A stretch of 64,000 nucleotides of DNA from an uncultured Paracoccaceae bacterium (GTDB taxonomy: Bacteria; Pseudomonadota; Alphaproteobacteria; Rhodobacterales; Rhodobacteraceae). Below, in pieces: positions 1 to 8,744 of this stretch (within the stretch, counting starts at the first letter, position 1; every line of letters begins with the position of its first letter). The DNA is taken from positions 41,842 through 105,841 of the forward strand of contig CALKXV010000023.1 of the NCBI GenBank assembly GCA_938005545.1. The letters are read 5' to 3'. The notes beneath the pieces were generated by a model. The model was not told the DNA's origin. It did not search any database and was given only the letters and a program-made list of their open reading frames with translations. Made by a program: the position numbers and the translations under genes.

Positions 1-914
1 TCCGGCATTCGGATCTTTCGGTTTGCAGTGATCCAGACCGGATTCGGGATGAGCTTTTGCTTGCGGATGAATTGGGATTTCAGCTCGCATATTTCCCCAA
101 CTTCGCACCTGAGAATGTAGAGGGGTTCCAATCTTTAGCCGATGGACAGGTTGCGATTGGGTTGGACGCGCATGCTTTTGGTGCGCATTCCCCAAGAAAG
201 CTGGAAACCTTAATTCGAGATGTGAATGACCAGTTTGGCGGCAGGCTCGTTCTTGGCGTTCAGATGTGCTGTGGCAAGGTGTCGACCAAATGCAGGGTCG
301 CGGCGCAGATTTTTGAGACGCTATTTTCAAGCGGTTCACCGCGTGAAGAGAGTTTTGCCGCATCGCACTTTCCCATGAAGCCACCGTGCCCAGACGTCAT
401 CGGATTGCCGGCGAAAGGAACCAGCGAAGAAGTCGCGCTGGCGGCGGCGCGTGGCTATTTGCCCTTCACTGCATGTTGGTTGGCCCAAGGCGACGTGGCG
501 TACCATTGGCCCGCCATCGTCGAAGGCGCAACATCAGCCCATCGAAGGGCGTGCTCGTCAACTTGGAATGTGGCGCGCATGATCGTGGTGCATGATGATC
601 CTACGAAGATTGACGCCTATGTGTTTGGGTCCGATAGCCCGATCCGCGCCTATTTTTCCCAATTGGTGAAACGCGGTGTTCTTGGGCCTGACGTTGACGC
701 ACATCTTAATCGTTTGGTGATCGCCGGAACCAGCGATCAGGTCGCAGAAAGTATTCAGTTATTGCAGGATAACGTCGGCGAAATCGGAACGCTTCACATG
801 GTAGTTCCGAAGGGTTCCGATCCTGAAATGACACGAAAAACAATGGTTTGCCTTGCCGGATTCGGCATGCCAATGGTTCGACAAGGTGCTTACGAGAATT
901 TGGAGAGAACATGA
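1..914 (+). CDS. LLM-class flavin-dependent monooxygenase, 5' end outside window
   Basis: The frame is open from the first full codon at position 3, so the true start lies upstream and about 304 residues are visible. It belongs to the bacterial luciferase-like TIM-barrel family, which uses reduced flavin and oxygen to oxidise small molecules in the cytoplasm. The visible LADELGF segment, the GGRLVLGV strand and the later HWPAIVEG segment can be lined up by eye with the complete paralogue at 37883-38968. Its stop overlaps the next start (ATGA, 911-914), so it is translationally coupled to the hydrolase. The usual first strand and beginning of the flavin pocket are missing only because of the window edge. 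Substrate unknown; no flavin reductase gene lies beside it here. Confidence 0.82.
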   Translation, partial: RHSDLSVCSDPDRIRDELLLADELGFQLAYFPNFAPENVEGFQSLADGQVAIGLDAHAFGAHSPRKLETLIRDVNDQFGGRLVLGVQMCCGKVSTKCRVAAQIFETLFSSGSPREESFAASHFPMKPPCPDVIGLPAKGTSEEVALAAARGYLPFTACWLAQGDVAYHWPAIVEGATSAHRRACSSTWNVARMIVVHDDPTKIDAYVFGSDSPIRAYFSQLVKRGVLGPDVDAHLNRLVIAGTSDQVAESIQLLQDNVGEIGTLHMVVPKGSDPEMTRKTMVCLAGFGMPMVRQGAYENLERT

Positions 915-1696
915 GCGAATATAAACTTTACCATCGTGCAACGGGCCAGTCAGAAGGTCCGACGCTTTTGTTGCTCAACTCGCTTGGCACAACCACCGAA
1001 ATGTGGGCCCCGCAGCGCGAATTGCTGGAACGTTTTTTTCGCGTCATTCAGATGGATACGCGTGGTCACGGGCAAAGCCCAACTCCGCCCGCGCCGTATA
1101 GCTTTGATGATCTGGTTGCAGATGCCTTCGGGGTTCTGGATCGAAACGGTGCTCAGACGGCAAGCGTTATGGGGTGTTCGCTTGGCAGTATGACGGCGCT
1201 TGGGATGGGGATAAAGGCACCCGAACGCATAGACCGTATCATCTGTACCGCTGCGCGTGCCGATGCACCGCCGCAGTTCAAGCAAAGTTGGTATGATCGT
1301 CTTGAGATTTTGGACGAAAAGGGCATCGTGGGGCTATGGCCAGGTTCACTTGGCAACTGGCTGACACCCGCATTTCGCGACACAAACCCCGATACGATCG
1401 CCAAAATGGAATCCGAGTTCCTGAAAACAACACCAGAAGGTTATCGCGGTTGCGCGATGGCGTTGAAGGATCTGGACTATCTGAAAGACCTTGGTGATCT
1501 CGACGTGCCAACCTTGTTTGTTGCTGGTTCCGAAGACAAAGGGGCCGCACCCGAGACCATGCGTGCGATGGCGGCCGCAGCTAAAGACGGAGCGTTTGTT
1601 CTTATCCCGGATGCTGGTCACATCATCAACGTCAACGCGCCCGAAGCGTTTTCGGTCGCGGTCATGGACTTTCTTGGAATGACCGAAGCGCCTTAG
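911..1696 (+). CDS. alpha/beta hydrolase, 3-oxoadipate enol-lactonase (PcaD)-like
   Basis: A 261-residue cytoplasmic alpha/beta hydrolase. The N-terminal NSLGTTTEMW and DTRGHGQSP segments are typical of the PcaD branch; the nucleophile elbow GCSLG puts the catalytic serine at residue 90, a likely acid lies in VAGSEDKG and the histidine in DAGHIINV. I chose the ATG at 911 because it overlaps the stop of the monooxygenase gene and aligns with the family start; a longer frame from 848 would run deep into that gene. The pair suggests oxidation followed by ester or lactone hydrolysis. True PcaD function would need other protocatechuate genes, none of which are seen here, so a related esterase is equally possible. 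Confidence 0.85.
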   Translation: MSEYKLYHRATGQSEGPTLLLLNSLGTTTEMWAPQRELLERFFRVIQMDTRGHGQSPTPPAPYSFDDLVADAFGVLDRNGAQTASVMGCSLGSMTALGMGIKAPERIDRIICTAARADAPPQFKQSWYDRLEILDEKGIVGLWPGSLGNWLTPAFRDTNPDTIAKMESEFLKTTPEGYRGCAMALKDLDYLKDLGDLDVPTLFVAGSEDKGAAPETMRAMAAAAKDGAFVLIPDAGHIINVNAPEAFSVAVMDFLGMTEAP

Positions 1697-1705
1697 GCCT
1701 GTGTT

Positions 1706-2356
1706 TCAATCCGATCCACGCAGCGAGCTGTAGTCTATCATGACGTTGTCACGATAGGCTCGTCGGGATGCCAGTGTTTCATAATACCGCTCGATGTTCG
1801 GGTGGGACCTGTGCGGAATGTCCATTGTGTAATAACGAAAAAGGCAGGACCCGATTGGGATGTCGCCCAGACCTAGCTTTGCGCCGGAAATGAAATCGTG
1901 GCCTTCCAATGTCTGGTCGAAAAGGTTGAGCGTTGCGGAAAACGCATCAAGTATCTTGGTTTTGCGTTCAGGGTCACGTTGGCTCGGCGGCAGGCGAACA
2001 ACCTGATAAAACAATGCGATGAAATTCGCATATGCGTTGTTCTGGAACCACTCCACCCACATGTCGGCTTGGGCGCCTTCCGCGATATTCTTGGTCCCCA
2101 GCGTTTCCGGGGTCCCATATGCGCCGACCAAATATCGGCAAATTGCATTGGATTCCCATAAGGTTACCGCGCCGTCGACCAGGGTCGGAACTCGCCTGTT
2201 GGGATTGAGTGCGATGTAATTCGGGTCATCGAGCCCCCCGAATTCGCCACCGGCGTCAATTCGTTGACAAGTTAATCCAAGTTCCGCGATCACCCATGCG
2301 ACTTTCTGCACATTGACGGATGTCGCACGACCCCACAGTTTGATAGTCTGATCCAT
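1706..2356 (-). CDS. glutathione S-transferase family protein
   Basis: A 216-residue cytosolic GST. The N-terminal thioredoxin-like domain (about residues 5-82) carries a serine in the RATSVNV region near the usual catalytic position, the cis-proline motif in RRVPTL and the glutathione gamma-glutamyl binding motif WESNAI. The rest is the all-helical C-terminal domain. It diverges from the TetR gene across 108 bp, so it is a plausible target of that regulator. It converges with the PcaD-like gene with only 9 bp between stops. Likely role is glutathione conjugation or thiol-dependent breakdown of an electrophile; the substrate cannot be assigned. Confidence 0.88.
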   Translation of the reverse strand: MDQTIKLWGRATSVNVQKVAWVIAELGLTCQRIDAGGEFGGLDDPNYIALNPNRRVPTLVDGAVTLWESNAICRYLVGAYGTPETLGTKNIAEGAQADMWVEWFQNNAYANFIALFYQVVRLPPSQRDPERKTKILDAFSATLNLFDQTLEGHDFISGAKLGLGDIPIGSCLFRYYTMDIPHRSHPNIERYYETLASRRAYRDNVMIDYSSLRGSD

Positions 2357-2464
2357 GCGGTTTGTTTGTCCCTGAACTATCGAATTTACACGTAAGCCCT
2401 GCTACCTTGGATCATACTGGAATTCGCCCATGTGTTGGCACCCTAAAAGAAACGAAGCAATATT

Positions 2465-3196
2465 GTGACTGACATTTCGGATCAGGAAAAACAGTTTTCC
2501 TTGCAGACCTGGCTTAAAAACCCATCAGAAGTTGACGGGGCGAAAAAGATGCGCGGTGCATCCGAAAAGCGCGCGCGCGACATTGTTGCGGCAGCGGCTG
2601 AACACTTTTCAGAAGTGGGGTTCGCGGGCAGCACACGCGAGATTGCCAAACGCGTTGGGGTGACACAGCCTTTGCTCTATCGGTATTTCCCGACGAAAGA
2701 CGATTTGATCGAAGCGGTTTATCGCACCATCTACCTTGAACGTTGGAATCCATCATGGGACAACATATTGAAAGATCGCAATCGTTCCACGAGAGATCGA
2801 TTTTTTGCGTTCTACTGTCAGTATACAGAAGTTGTGTTTGAGCCGATTTCGTTGCGTTTGTCTTATTATGCTGGCTTGAGGAACACTGGCATCAATCAAT
2901 GGTACAATCACCTGATCGAAGAACTGATCCTTAAGCGGCTCGTTCGCGAACATCGGGTCGAGCTTGGGTTTGCCGACGAAGCCTATGTCAGCCCAACCGA
3001 GCTTGAACCCGCCTGGCAAATCCATGGTGGTTTGATGCATTTTGGATGGCGCAAATATGTGTTGCAGCTTCGTGTTGCACCGAATGTCGACCGGGTGATT
3101 TCGGACAATCTTGATATGTATTTCGCAGTGGCTGAGAAAGCCTATGCCAAGGCGTTGATTAGCACCGAACCTGATATGAGCCATGATCAGAACTGA
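2465..3196 (+). CDS. TetR/AcrR family transcriptional regulator
   Basis: A 243-residue one-component repressor. The N-terminal domain (about residues 35-82) has the TetR helix-turn-helix signature, with STREIAKRVGVTQPLLYRYF as the recognition segment; the remainder is the ligand-binding and dimerisation domain. About 33 residues precede the HTH, which is longer than usual. The start is GTG at 2465. It is divergent from the GST gene, suggesting control of that gene and itself. The inducer is unknown, and I saw no convincing palindromic operator in the 108-bp gap. Confidence 0.88.
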   Translation: MTDISDQEKQFSLQTWLKNPSEVDGAKKMRGASEKRARDIVAAAAEHFSEVGFAGSTREIAKRVGVTQPLLYRYFPTKDDLIEAVYRTIYLERWNPSWDNILKDRNRSTRDRFFAFYCQYTEVVFEPISLRLSYYAGLRNTGINQWYNHLIEELILKRLVREHRVELGFADEAYVSPTELEPAWQIHGGLMHFGWRKYVLQLRVAPNVDRVISDNLDMYFAVAEKAYAKALISTEPDMSHDQN

Positions 3197-3314
3197 TTTT
3201 GTGTCGGTGACTGGCGTTGCTAGGATGCCATAAGACTTGGGAAGTTCTTTGGCGGGTTTCACGTCGGAAAGTTCCATAAGGCACAGAAAATAAATCAAAA
3301 AAGGACAATTGAAG

Positions 3315-3839
3315 ATGAGCCAGAAACTGATGCCGGATACCAGGGCCCCAGCGCTGAAGCTTCCACTCGTCGGGGGCGGCACCTTTGATCTTGCGGCCGA
3401 GACACCGGAGAATTTTACGATGGTCCTGTTTTATCGCGGTCACCATTGCCCGGTTTGCAAAGGCTATCTTGGTGGGCTGGTCAACTTGCTGGGCGACTTC
3501 GAAAAGTCTGGGTTTTCCGTCGTTGCGGCATCGATGAACGATGAAGCCCTGGCAACGCAATCAGTCAACGAATGGGAGCTTGGAGATTTGCGCGTTGCCT
3601 ACGGGGTTACGATGGAAGATGCCAAGTCTTGGGGGCTTTGGGTGTCAAAAGCCTTTAAAGATGTGGAAGCGGATTTCTTTACAGAACCGGGTCTCTTTTG
3701 GATCAAGCCGGATAGGTCGCTTTACCTCGTCGATATTTCAAACATGCCGTGGGCGCGCCCGGACTTGCGAAATTTGTTGAGTAAGGTGCCATACGCTTTG
3801 GAAAATAAATACCCGGCACGTGGAACTTTTCCGGTCTAG
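3315..3839 (+). CDS. peroxiredoxin-like (AhpC/TSA-type thioredoxin-fold) protein
   Basis: A 174-residue thioredoxin-fold protein. The active-site motif CPVC (Cys45 and Cys48) sits after strand MVLFYRG, as in the peroxiredoxin-like branch of AhpC/TSA proteins, which reduce peroxides or act as thiol oxidoreductases in the cytoplasm. I place the start at the ATG at 3315, which has an AAAGGA element about nine bases upstream, rather than the TTG two codons earlier. It is downstream of the TetR gene by 118 bp and convergent with the AEC permease. Whether it is a genuine peroxidase or a thioredoxin-like reductase is not decided by sequence. Confidence 0.82.
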   Translation: MSQKLMPDTRAPALKLPLVGGGTFDLAAETPENFTMVLFYRGHHCPVCKGYLGGLVNLLGDFEKSGFSVVAASMNDEALATQSVNEWELGDLRVAYGVTMEDAKSWGLWVSKAFKDVEADFFTEPGLFWIKPDRSLYLVDISNMPWARPDLRNLLSKVPYALENKYPARGTFPV

Positions 3840-3854
3840 TGGGTTCGGCGTTCT

Positions 3855-4784
3855 TTACATTAAAACGATCAGCCAGAACCAAATCGACACAACAGATGCG
3901 GCCGTCGCCACAAGAACGGAGGCGGCAGCAACCCGCCGCGCAGCACCGTACATATTGGCAAAAATGAAGGTGTTGATGCCAGGTGCCATAGAGGCGGTCA
4001 GAACAGCGGACCGAATAGCGTCTTGATCTAAATCCCACGCCATTCCCGTTCCGAAAACAATCGCGGGATGAATAAAAAGAGATATCGCACAGACCATCAG
4101 GATGGCCTTTACATCGCCCTCGGGGCGATACCTAAACAAAACGCCGCCCAATCCAAACAATGCCGCAGGCAACGCAGCATCGGCGAGCAAATCGATACTG
4201 CTGGAGAACGAGCCCGGCAATGGTGCGTTCGTGATATTGACGATTAAGCCGAGCCCAATTCCGATCACGAATGGGTTGCGAAACATCGCGACAAGAACGT
4301 TCTTTGATTTCTGAGTAAAGCTTGAGGATCTGATTTGAGCGAATTCCATTGCGGTTACGCCGATCAAGTACAAAATCGGGACGTGAACCGCGATTATCGC
4401 GTAATTTCCTGCAAGTGCCGCTGTTCCATAAGCTCGTTCAGTAATTGGCAAGCCAAGAAGGATTGTGTTGGAGAAAAACCCGCAAAAGGCAATCGCCACA
4501 GAGTCACTTGGGTTTCGTTTGAAGAGTTTTCGCGCGCCCGTGTAAGCGATTGAAAAGCTTGCAAAAGCACCGAAGTAATATGTGCCGAGAAGGGGAAGCC
4601 TCAGGGTTCCTCCAATGTCGATTTCGGACATGGCGCGGAAAAGCAGGCAAGGGATTGCAAAGTTTTGGGTGAATTTTACAAGCCCGTCAACGGCATTTTC
4701 GCTGAACAAGCCGCGCCAACTAACGACATACCCGAAGCCAGTAACTACGAATACGGGTAGAATGATATCGAAAAGCGCTTGCAT
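3855..4784 (-). CDS. AEC (auxin efflux carrier) family permease
   Basis: A 309-residue polytopic inner-membrane protein with about ten hydrophobic segments in two halves, the pattern of the AEC/bile-acid-arsenite-riboflavin superfamily (MdcF and MleP are bacterial members that move malonate or malate). It starts ALFDIILPVFVVTGFGY, a typical first helix. It lies 19 bp downstream of the 3-hydroxyisobutyrate dehydrogenase-like gene on the same strand (measured stop to start), so the two are likely cotranscribed and may handle the same organic acid. A second AEC permease is at 27404-28336. Confidence 0.85.
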   Translation of the reverse strand: MQALFDIILPVFVVTGFGYVVSWRGLFSENAVDGLVKFTQNFAIPCLLFRAMSEIDIGGTLRLPLLGTYYFGAFASFSIAYTGARKLFKRNPSDSVAIAFCGFFSNTILLGLPITERAYGTAALAGNYAIIAVHVPILYLIGVTAMEFAQIRSSSFTQKSKNVLVAMFRNPFVIGIGLGLIVNITNAPLPGSFSSSIDLLADAALPAALFGLGGVLFRYRPEGDVKAILMVCAISLFIHPAIVFGTGMAWDLDQDAIRSAVLTASMAPGINTFIFANMYGAARRVAAASVLVATAASVVSIWFWLIVLM

Positions 4785-4803
4785 GCTCGATTAGGATCCA
4801 AAC

Positions 4804-5667
4804 CTATTTCAATTTATCTAATTCCGGGTACAGACGTGTAAAATCCTGATCCGCCATTCCGGCATCAATGGCCGCTTGAATCCAAGCCAATGTCTGGTGA
4901 CCTATGCGCATTGGACTGCCCAGCTCTTCGGATAAAGCCACGGCCATGCCAACGTCTTTTCGAAGATTAAAAATGCGCGAGCGCCCGTCCCATGTTTCGG
5001 AGAGAATGTGATCCGGGAAGCGCCGTTCAGAAATGAAACTTCGGGCGTTGCCCGCGTTGAAGACCTTTATCATGTCAGCAAGGTCAATCCCGGCGGCTTC
5101 CGCCAACCGTCCGGCTTCCGAACAGGCCAGGAAATTCGTGTGGGTGATAAGGTTGTGGACGACTTTCATGGTGTGACCAGCGCCCGATGGTCCAAGATGG
5201 ATCAACTCACCTGCGCAGGCTTCCAGAACAGATCGTGACTTTTCCAAAACGTCTGTGTCGCCACCAATCATCAAGGTCATCGTTCCTTCGTCGGCACCTT
5301 TCGCGCCACCGCCGGTCATTCCTGCATCCATGTAAGGCACACCGGACTTTGCGGCGCGTGCCGCCAACTCTTTGGTGTAAACAGGATCCGAGGTGGTAAA
5401 GTCCCAAAGGATCAATTCGGCATTTGAATTTTCGAGCATAGGATCAAGGATTTCATCAATTTGTTCTGACCCAGGCACCACAAATATCACAACATCTGCT
5501 TTCGCTGCCATTTCGGATGGCGAAAGGATTTGTGCAATGTCCGAAAAGCGATCACGCGCCGTTTGTGCCAAATCCCAAGCCAGTAATGTATGACCTGCTT
5601 TCGCAATATTTCTTGCGATGCCTTGGCCCATGTTACCCAAGCCAACAACGCCAACCTTTTTCGTCAT
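4804..5667 (-). CDS. NAD(P)-dependent beta-hydroxyacid dehydrogenase (HIBADH family)
   Basis: A 287-residue enzyme of the 3-hydroxyisobutyrate/tartronate-semialdehyde reductase family. The Rossmann motif GLGNMGQGI begins at about residue 9, the substrate-binding DAGMTGGGAKGA segment is present, and the catalytic lysine sits in HTMKVVHN. I use the ATG at 5667 (sequence starting MTKKVGVVG) because the fold starts there; an upstream ATG at 5724 would add 19 residues of no recognisable structure. It is followed by the AEC permease gene. The exact hydroxyacid is unknown. Two more members of this family occur in the window at 26541 and 41915. Confidence 0.88.
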   Translation of the reverse strand: MTKKVGVVGLGNMGQGIARNIAKAGHTLLAWDLAQTARDRFSDIAQILSPSEMAAKADVVIFVVPGSEQIDEILDPMLENSNAELILWDFTTSDPVYTKELAARAAKSGVPYMDAGMTGGGAKGADEGTMTLMIGGDTDVLEKSRSVLEACAGELIHLGPSGAGHTMKVVHNLITHTNFLACSEAGRLAEAAGIDLADMIKVFNAGNARSFISERRFPDHILSETWDGRSRIFNLRKDVGMAVALSEELGSPMRIGHQTLAWIQAAIDAGMADQDFTRLYPELDKLK

Positions 5668-5909
5668 TTTCAGTTCCAATCTGTAAGTCCATCTCCCGCA
5701 ATCTTTAACCATTCGGTACGCCACTCAGTTTGATCCGCTCATTCTGCCAGAAATGCCGGAATTTCACTTGAAAAATAGGCGTTTTACCCTGCCGCAAGGT
5801 TGCGAGAATTCCCCGTTTAAAGTAGTCTAGAGCTAAGTCGTGGGTTTATCCAGAACCACATGATGCGCCCTTTTTTACGGGCGCAAATATGGCCGCGAGG
5901 GAGGTCTAA

Positions 5910-6626
5910 ATGTTCGAAAAAATGCCCCATATCAAGGAAGAAATTTATATCGGCTTTTTAGACCGAACGATCGATATTCATTGGAATTACCATGCGCTTT
6001 TGATGGTTGGGATTTGGTTGGTTTTGGTGCCGGTTTGTATAATGATTATACGGTTTGGTAAGCCTCGCCCGACCGAATTTGGATTGCGCCGCCAAGTTCA
6101 CATCAAGCACAAAGAATGGTGGTGGTTCAGCACGCATAAATACGGTTTATCGCTGGCTGTTTTTCTGTCGTTGGGCGGCGTGGCGGTAGCCTTGGCCGCG
6201 AGCGGGGGATTCAGCGGATCCGTCCATGCGATCCTTGGGAGCCTGACCGTAATTTTGGCCGTTGTTCAAGTCACGGCCGGAATGCTGCGCGGAACCCATG
6301 GCGGAAAATACTACAACAGAGCGAACCCCGATGATCCTTCAACTTGGCAGGGTGATCATTATAGCCGCACAACGCGCCGCCGGATTTTTGAGGCGTATCA
6401 CAAGACCGGTGGTTACTTCACGTTGTTCTGTGCGATTGGGGCCATCGGATCGGGGCTGATGCAGTATCCGATGCCGGTCCTGGCCAAGATCGTGTTTATT
6501 CTACCGTTCTTCTATCTTGCTTTCTGGGTGATCATGGAATTCTTTGAGCGGAGTTACGACGGCTATCGCGCCGTTCACGGCTATGGAAAAGAACATCCCT
6601 ACAACAAAGAACGCGAATTCCTGTGA
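5910..6626 (+). CDS. cytochrome b561-type membrane protein
   Basis: A 238-residue integral membrane protein with about five or six hydrophobic helices. Four histidines at the helix positions expected for two b haems are visible: H28 (WNYHALLM), H76 (STHKYG), H106 (SVHAILG) and H164 (AYHKTGGY), which is the eukaryote-like b561/ferric-reductase pattern of transmembrane electron carriers. A strong ribosome-binding site GGGAGG precedes the ATG at 5910. It is 34 bp upstream of a D-2-hydroxyacid dehydrogenase gene, probably in one transcript. The electron donor and acceptor cannot be read from sequence. Confidence 0.82.
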   Translation: MFEKMPHIKEEIYIGFLDRTIDIHWNYHALLMVGIWLVLVPVCIMIIRFGKPRPTEFGLRRQVHIKHKEWWWFSTHKYGLSLAVFLSLGGVAVALAASGGFSGSVHAILGSLTVILAVVQVTAGMLRGTHGGKYYNRANPDDPSTWQGDHYSRTTRRRIFEAYHKTGGYFTLFCAIGAIGSGLMQYPMPVLAKIVFILPFFYLAFWVIMEFFERSYDGYRAVHGYGKEHPYNKEREFL

Positions 6627-6660
6627 ATAGGGGCGTGCGATTTACGAGGAGAGCCTGAAA

Positions 6661-7599
6661 GTGGCAGACGTTCTAATCAGCGAATTTATGGACCAAGGCG
6701 TTGCTGAAGGTCTTATCAACGAATTCGACGTCCATTGGGATCCGGATCTTTGGAGCAAGCGAGACGAATTGAAAAAGGAAATTGCGAGTGCGCTGGCAAT
6801 CGTGGTGCGCAATGGAACCCAAGTGAACGAAGATCTTTTGGATGCTGCGCCAAACCTGAAGGTTGTTGCGCGGATGGGTGTGGGATTGGACACCATTGAC
6901 GTCGAAGCCTGCAATGCGCGCGGTATTGAGGTTTGTCCGTCCATTGGAGCGAATGCCGTCTCGGTCGCGGAATATGTGATCGCGTCGGCCATGATCCTGC
7001 TGCGGGGCCCTGCCTATTTCGCGACCGCCGACGTTGCGGCGGGGGCGTGGGATCGACCGAAATTCGCTGGCGCGACCGAGATTTCTGGTCGAACTATGGG
7101 TATCGTTGGCTTTGGGTCAATCGGTCAAGTGGTTGGAGCCAAAGCACGCGGTATGGGGATGGATGTGATCGCCTACGACGCGATGATGCCCGACGATCAC
7201 GCGGCTTGGAACGATGCGCGGCGGGTGGCATTAGATGACTTGGTTGCCGAGGCTGATGTGATTTCGCTGCATTGCCCCAAACTGCCCGAAACCATTGATC
7301 TGATTGACGAACGTCAGTTTAAGTGGATGAAATCGGATGCGGTTTTGGTGAACTCTGCCCGTGGTGGCATCGTGAATGAGGCCGATTGCGCCAAAGCTTT
7401 GCGATCCGGTCAGATCGCAGGTGCCGCATTGGATACACTAGATGTCGAACCGATAACGCCGGAGGTTGGCGCGTTGTTTCAAGGTATCGAGAATCTGATC
7501 CTGACGCCCCATGTTGCCGGTGTAACGAAAGAATCCAACCGCCGTATTGCCGAAGTGGCTGCCGAAAATGTTCGGCGTGTGATGGGTGCCACCAAGTAG
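6661..7599 (+). CDS. D-2-hydroxyacid dehydrogenase (NAD-binding)
   Basis: A 312-residue enzyme of the D-isomer-specific 2-hydroxyacid dehydrogenase family. The nucleotide-binding motif GIVGFGSIGQ lies in the middle of the chain, and the catalytic triad is visible as arginine in NSARGGIVNE, glutamate in LDVEP and histidine in LTPHVAG. It starts with GTG at 6661 after an AGGAG element. It interconverts a 2-oxoacid and a D-2-hydroxyacid in the cytoplasm; phosphoglycerate-dehydrogenase-like and glyoxylate-reductase-like activities are both possible. It ends at a shared hairpin terminator with the convergent metallo-beta-lactamase-fold gene. Confidence 0.88.
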   Translation: MADVLISEFMDQGVAEGLINEFDVHWDPDLWSKRDELKKEIASALAIVVRNGTQVNEDLLDAAPNLKVVARMGVGLDTIDVEACNARGIEVCPSIGANAVSVAEYVIASAMILLRGPAYFATADVAAGAWDRPKFAGATEISGRTMGIVGFGSIGQVVGAKARGMGMDVIAYDAMMPDDHAAWNDARRVALDDLVAEADVISLHCPKLPETIDLIDERQFKWMKSDAVLVNSARGGIVNEADCAKALRSGQIAGAALDTLDVEPITPEVGALFQGIENLILTPHVAGVTKESNRRIAEVAAENVRRVMGATK

Positions 7600-7602
7600 A
7601 TT

Positions 7603-7635
7603 TCTGGCAACGACAATTCGGTCGTCGTCGCCAGA
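7603..7635. terminator. bidirectional hairpin terminator
   Basis: The arms at 7603-7614 and 7624-7635 pair over 12 bases with one mismatch around a nine-base loop, between two convergent stop codons. Both outer flanks add further pairing because caccaagta at 7589-7597 meets tacttggtg at 7642-7650. No long T-run is present on either strand. Confidence 0.65.
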
Positions 7636-7640
7636 TTTCG

Positions 7641-8690
7641 TTACTTGGTGATGCGATATGTGGCCATGTCGGTGCCGACTGTTACGCCACCGCTAAAACC
7701 ACCTTCACGCACCGCGCCGACGTAATCGGTTTTGCTCAACCCGCCTCCGTCGATCGGATACGGGACTTGGCGGGCTGCACCCATAGGCGGGATCAGGTGG
7801 GTTAGCATCAGGTGCCCGACGCCTGCGCGATCAGACAGGCTTCCCAGATCCGTGGCCGTGCTTTGCCGGAAGTAAATCGGGGGCGGAAATCCAGTTGAGC
7901 CGTCCGGGCCCATCACCGGGTGAATAACCGAATGCACCAGAATGTCGGCATTTTTGCTGAGGGTTTCAACCTGATCAGAAGTCGACGTCGCGCGCGGTGG
8001 TTTGCGTGCGTCATTTCCCGCATCCCCGCCGATCACGACACTACCGGCAGGCGTGTCGACACGGTACGATGCGTGGCCAGGAACATGGGTGGATCGGACC
8101 GCTGAGACTGTTACGTCGTCCTTTTGCCAAACAACTTGCGGGTCATTCGTTGGATCAAACGTCACGGCATTCATCAGATCGGCAGGCCCGCCTGCAAGTC
8201 GTTTTGGGTTTTCAACCAACCGCTGTGCCATTTCGCCGGAGGAGATCAGAGCGTCGCCAATCGAACCGACAAAATTGGCGCAACTCAAGATGTGACCCGC
8301 CGGTGATTTCGCATCATTGCTGCAAACGACGTCCAGCTTGGGTCCGGCAGAATTAAAGTGCCAGCGCAATTGCGCCATGTCGATCAGGCCTTCGGAGTGA
8401 TCGGAATGGATATGCGTAAAGAACACCGCATTTAAGCGGCCAACGGGAACGCGCGCTTTGGAAAGTTGCTGTGTGGTTCCGCGCCCTGCATCGAATTGCA
8501 ACAACACATCGCTGCATCCGTTTTCTGTGTCACCGAACCGCACCAAAGTTCCGGCCCCCGCTTGTCCCATGAACACCGGCGGTCCACCTTGCGTTCCGGT
8601 CAGCGTGACCTCAAGGCATTGTTCGGCGAATGCCGGGGCCGCCATCGTGACAAGTGTCGTCGTCGCCAATGTTGCGAATAGCTTTTTCAT
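7641..8690 (-). CDS. secreted metallo-beta-lactamase-fold hydrolase
   Basis: A 349-residue MBL-fold protein with a clear Sec signal peptide (positive MKK start, hydrophobic core, AFA before Glu23), so it acts in the periplasm. The metal site THIHSDH (H93, H95, D97, H98) is intact, and later HVPGHASY and GGDAGND segments supply further ligands. It resembles the arylsulfatase/ribonuclease-Z-like branch more than antibiotic lactamases. It is the last gene of the leftward operon headed by the GntR regulator, so it may cut a precursor or lactone before import. The substrate is not identified. Confidence 0.85.
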   Translation of the reverse strand: MKKLFATLATTTLVTMAAPAFAEQCLEVTLTGTQGGPPVFMGQAGAGTLVRFGDTENGCSDVLLQFDAGRGTTQQLSKARVPVGRLNAVFFTHIHSDHSEGLIDMAQLRWHFNSAGPKLDVVCSNDAKSPAGHILSCANFVGSIGDALISSGEMAQRLVENPKRLAGGPADLMNAVTFDPTNDPQVVWQKDDVTVSAVRSTHVPGHASYRVDTPAGSVVIGGDAGNDARKPPRATSTSDQVETLSKNADILVHSVIHPVMGPDGSTGFPPPIYFRQSTATDLGSLSDRAGVGHLMLTHLIPPMGAARQVPYPIDGGGLSKTDYVGAVREGGFSGGVTVGTDMATYRITK

Positions 8691-8744
8691 GTCTCTCTCC
8701 CTGTCGGTTGTGACGCAACATTTTGCGCGACGCTCCGGTTAAAC

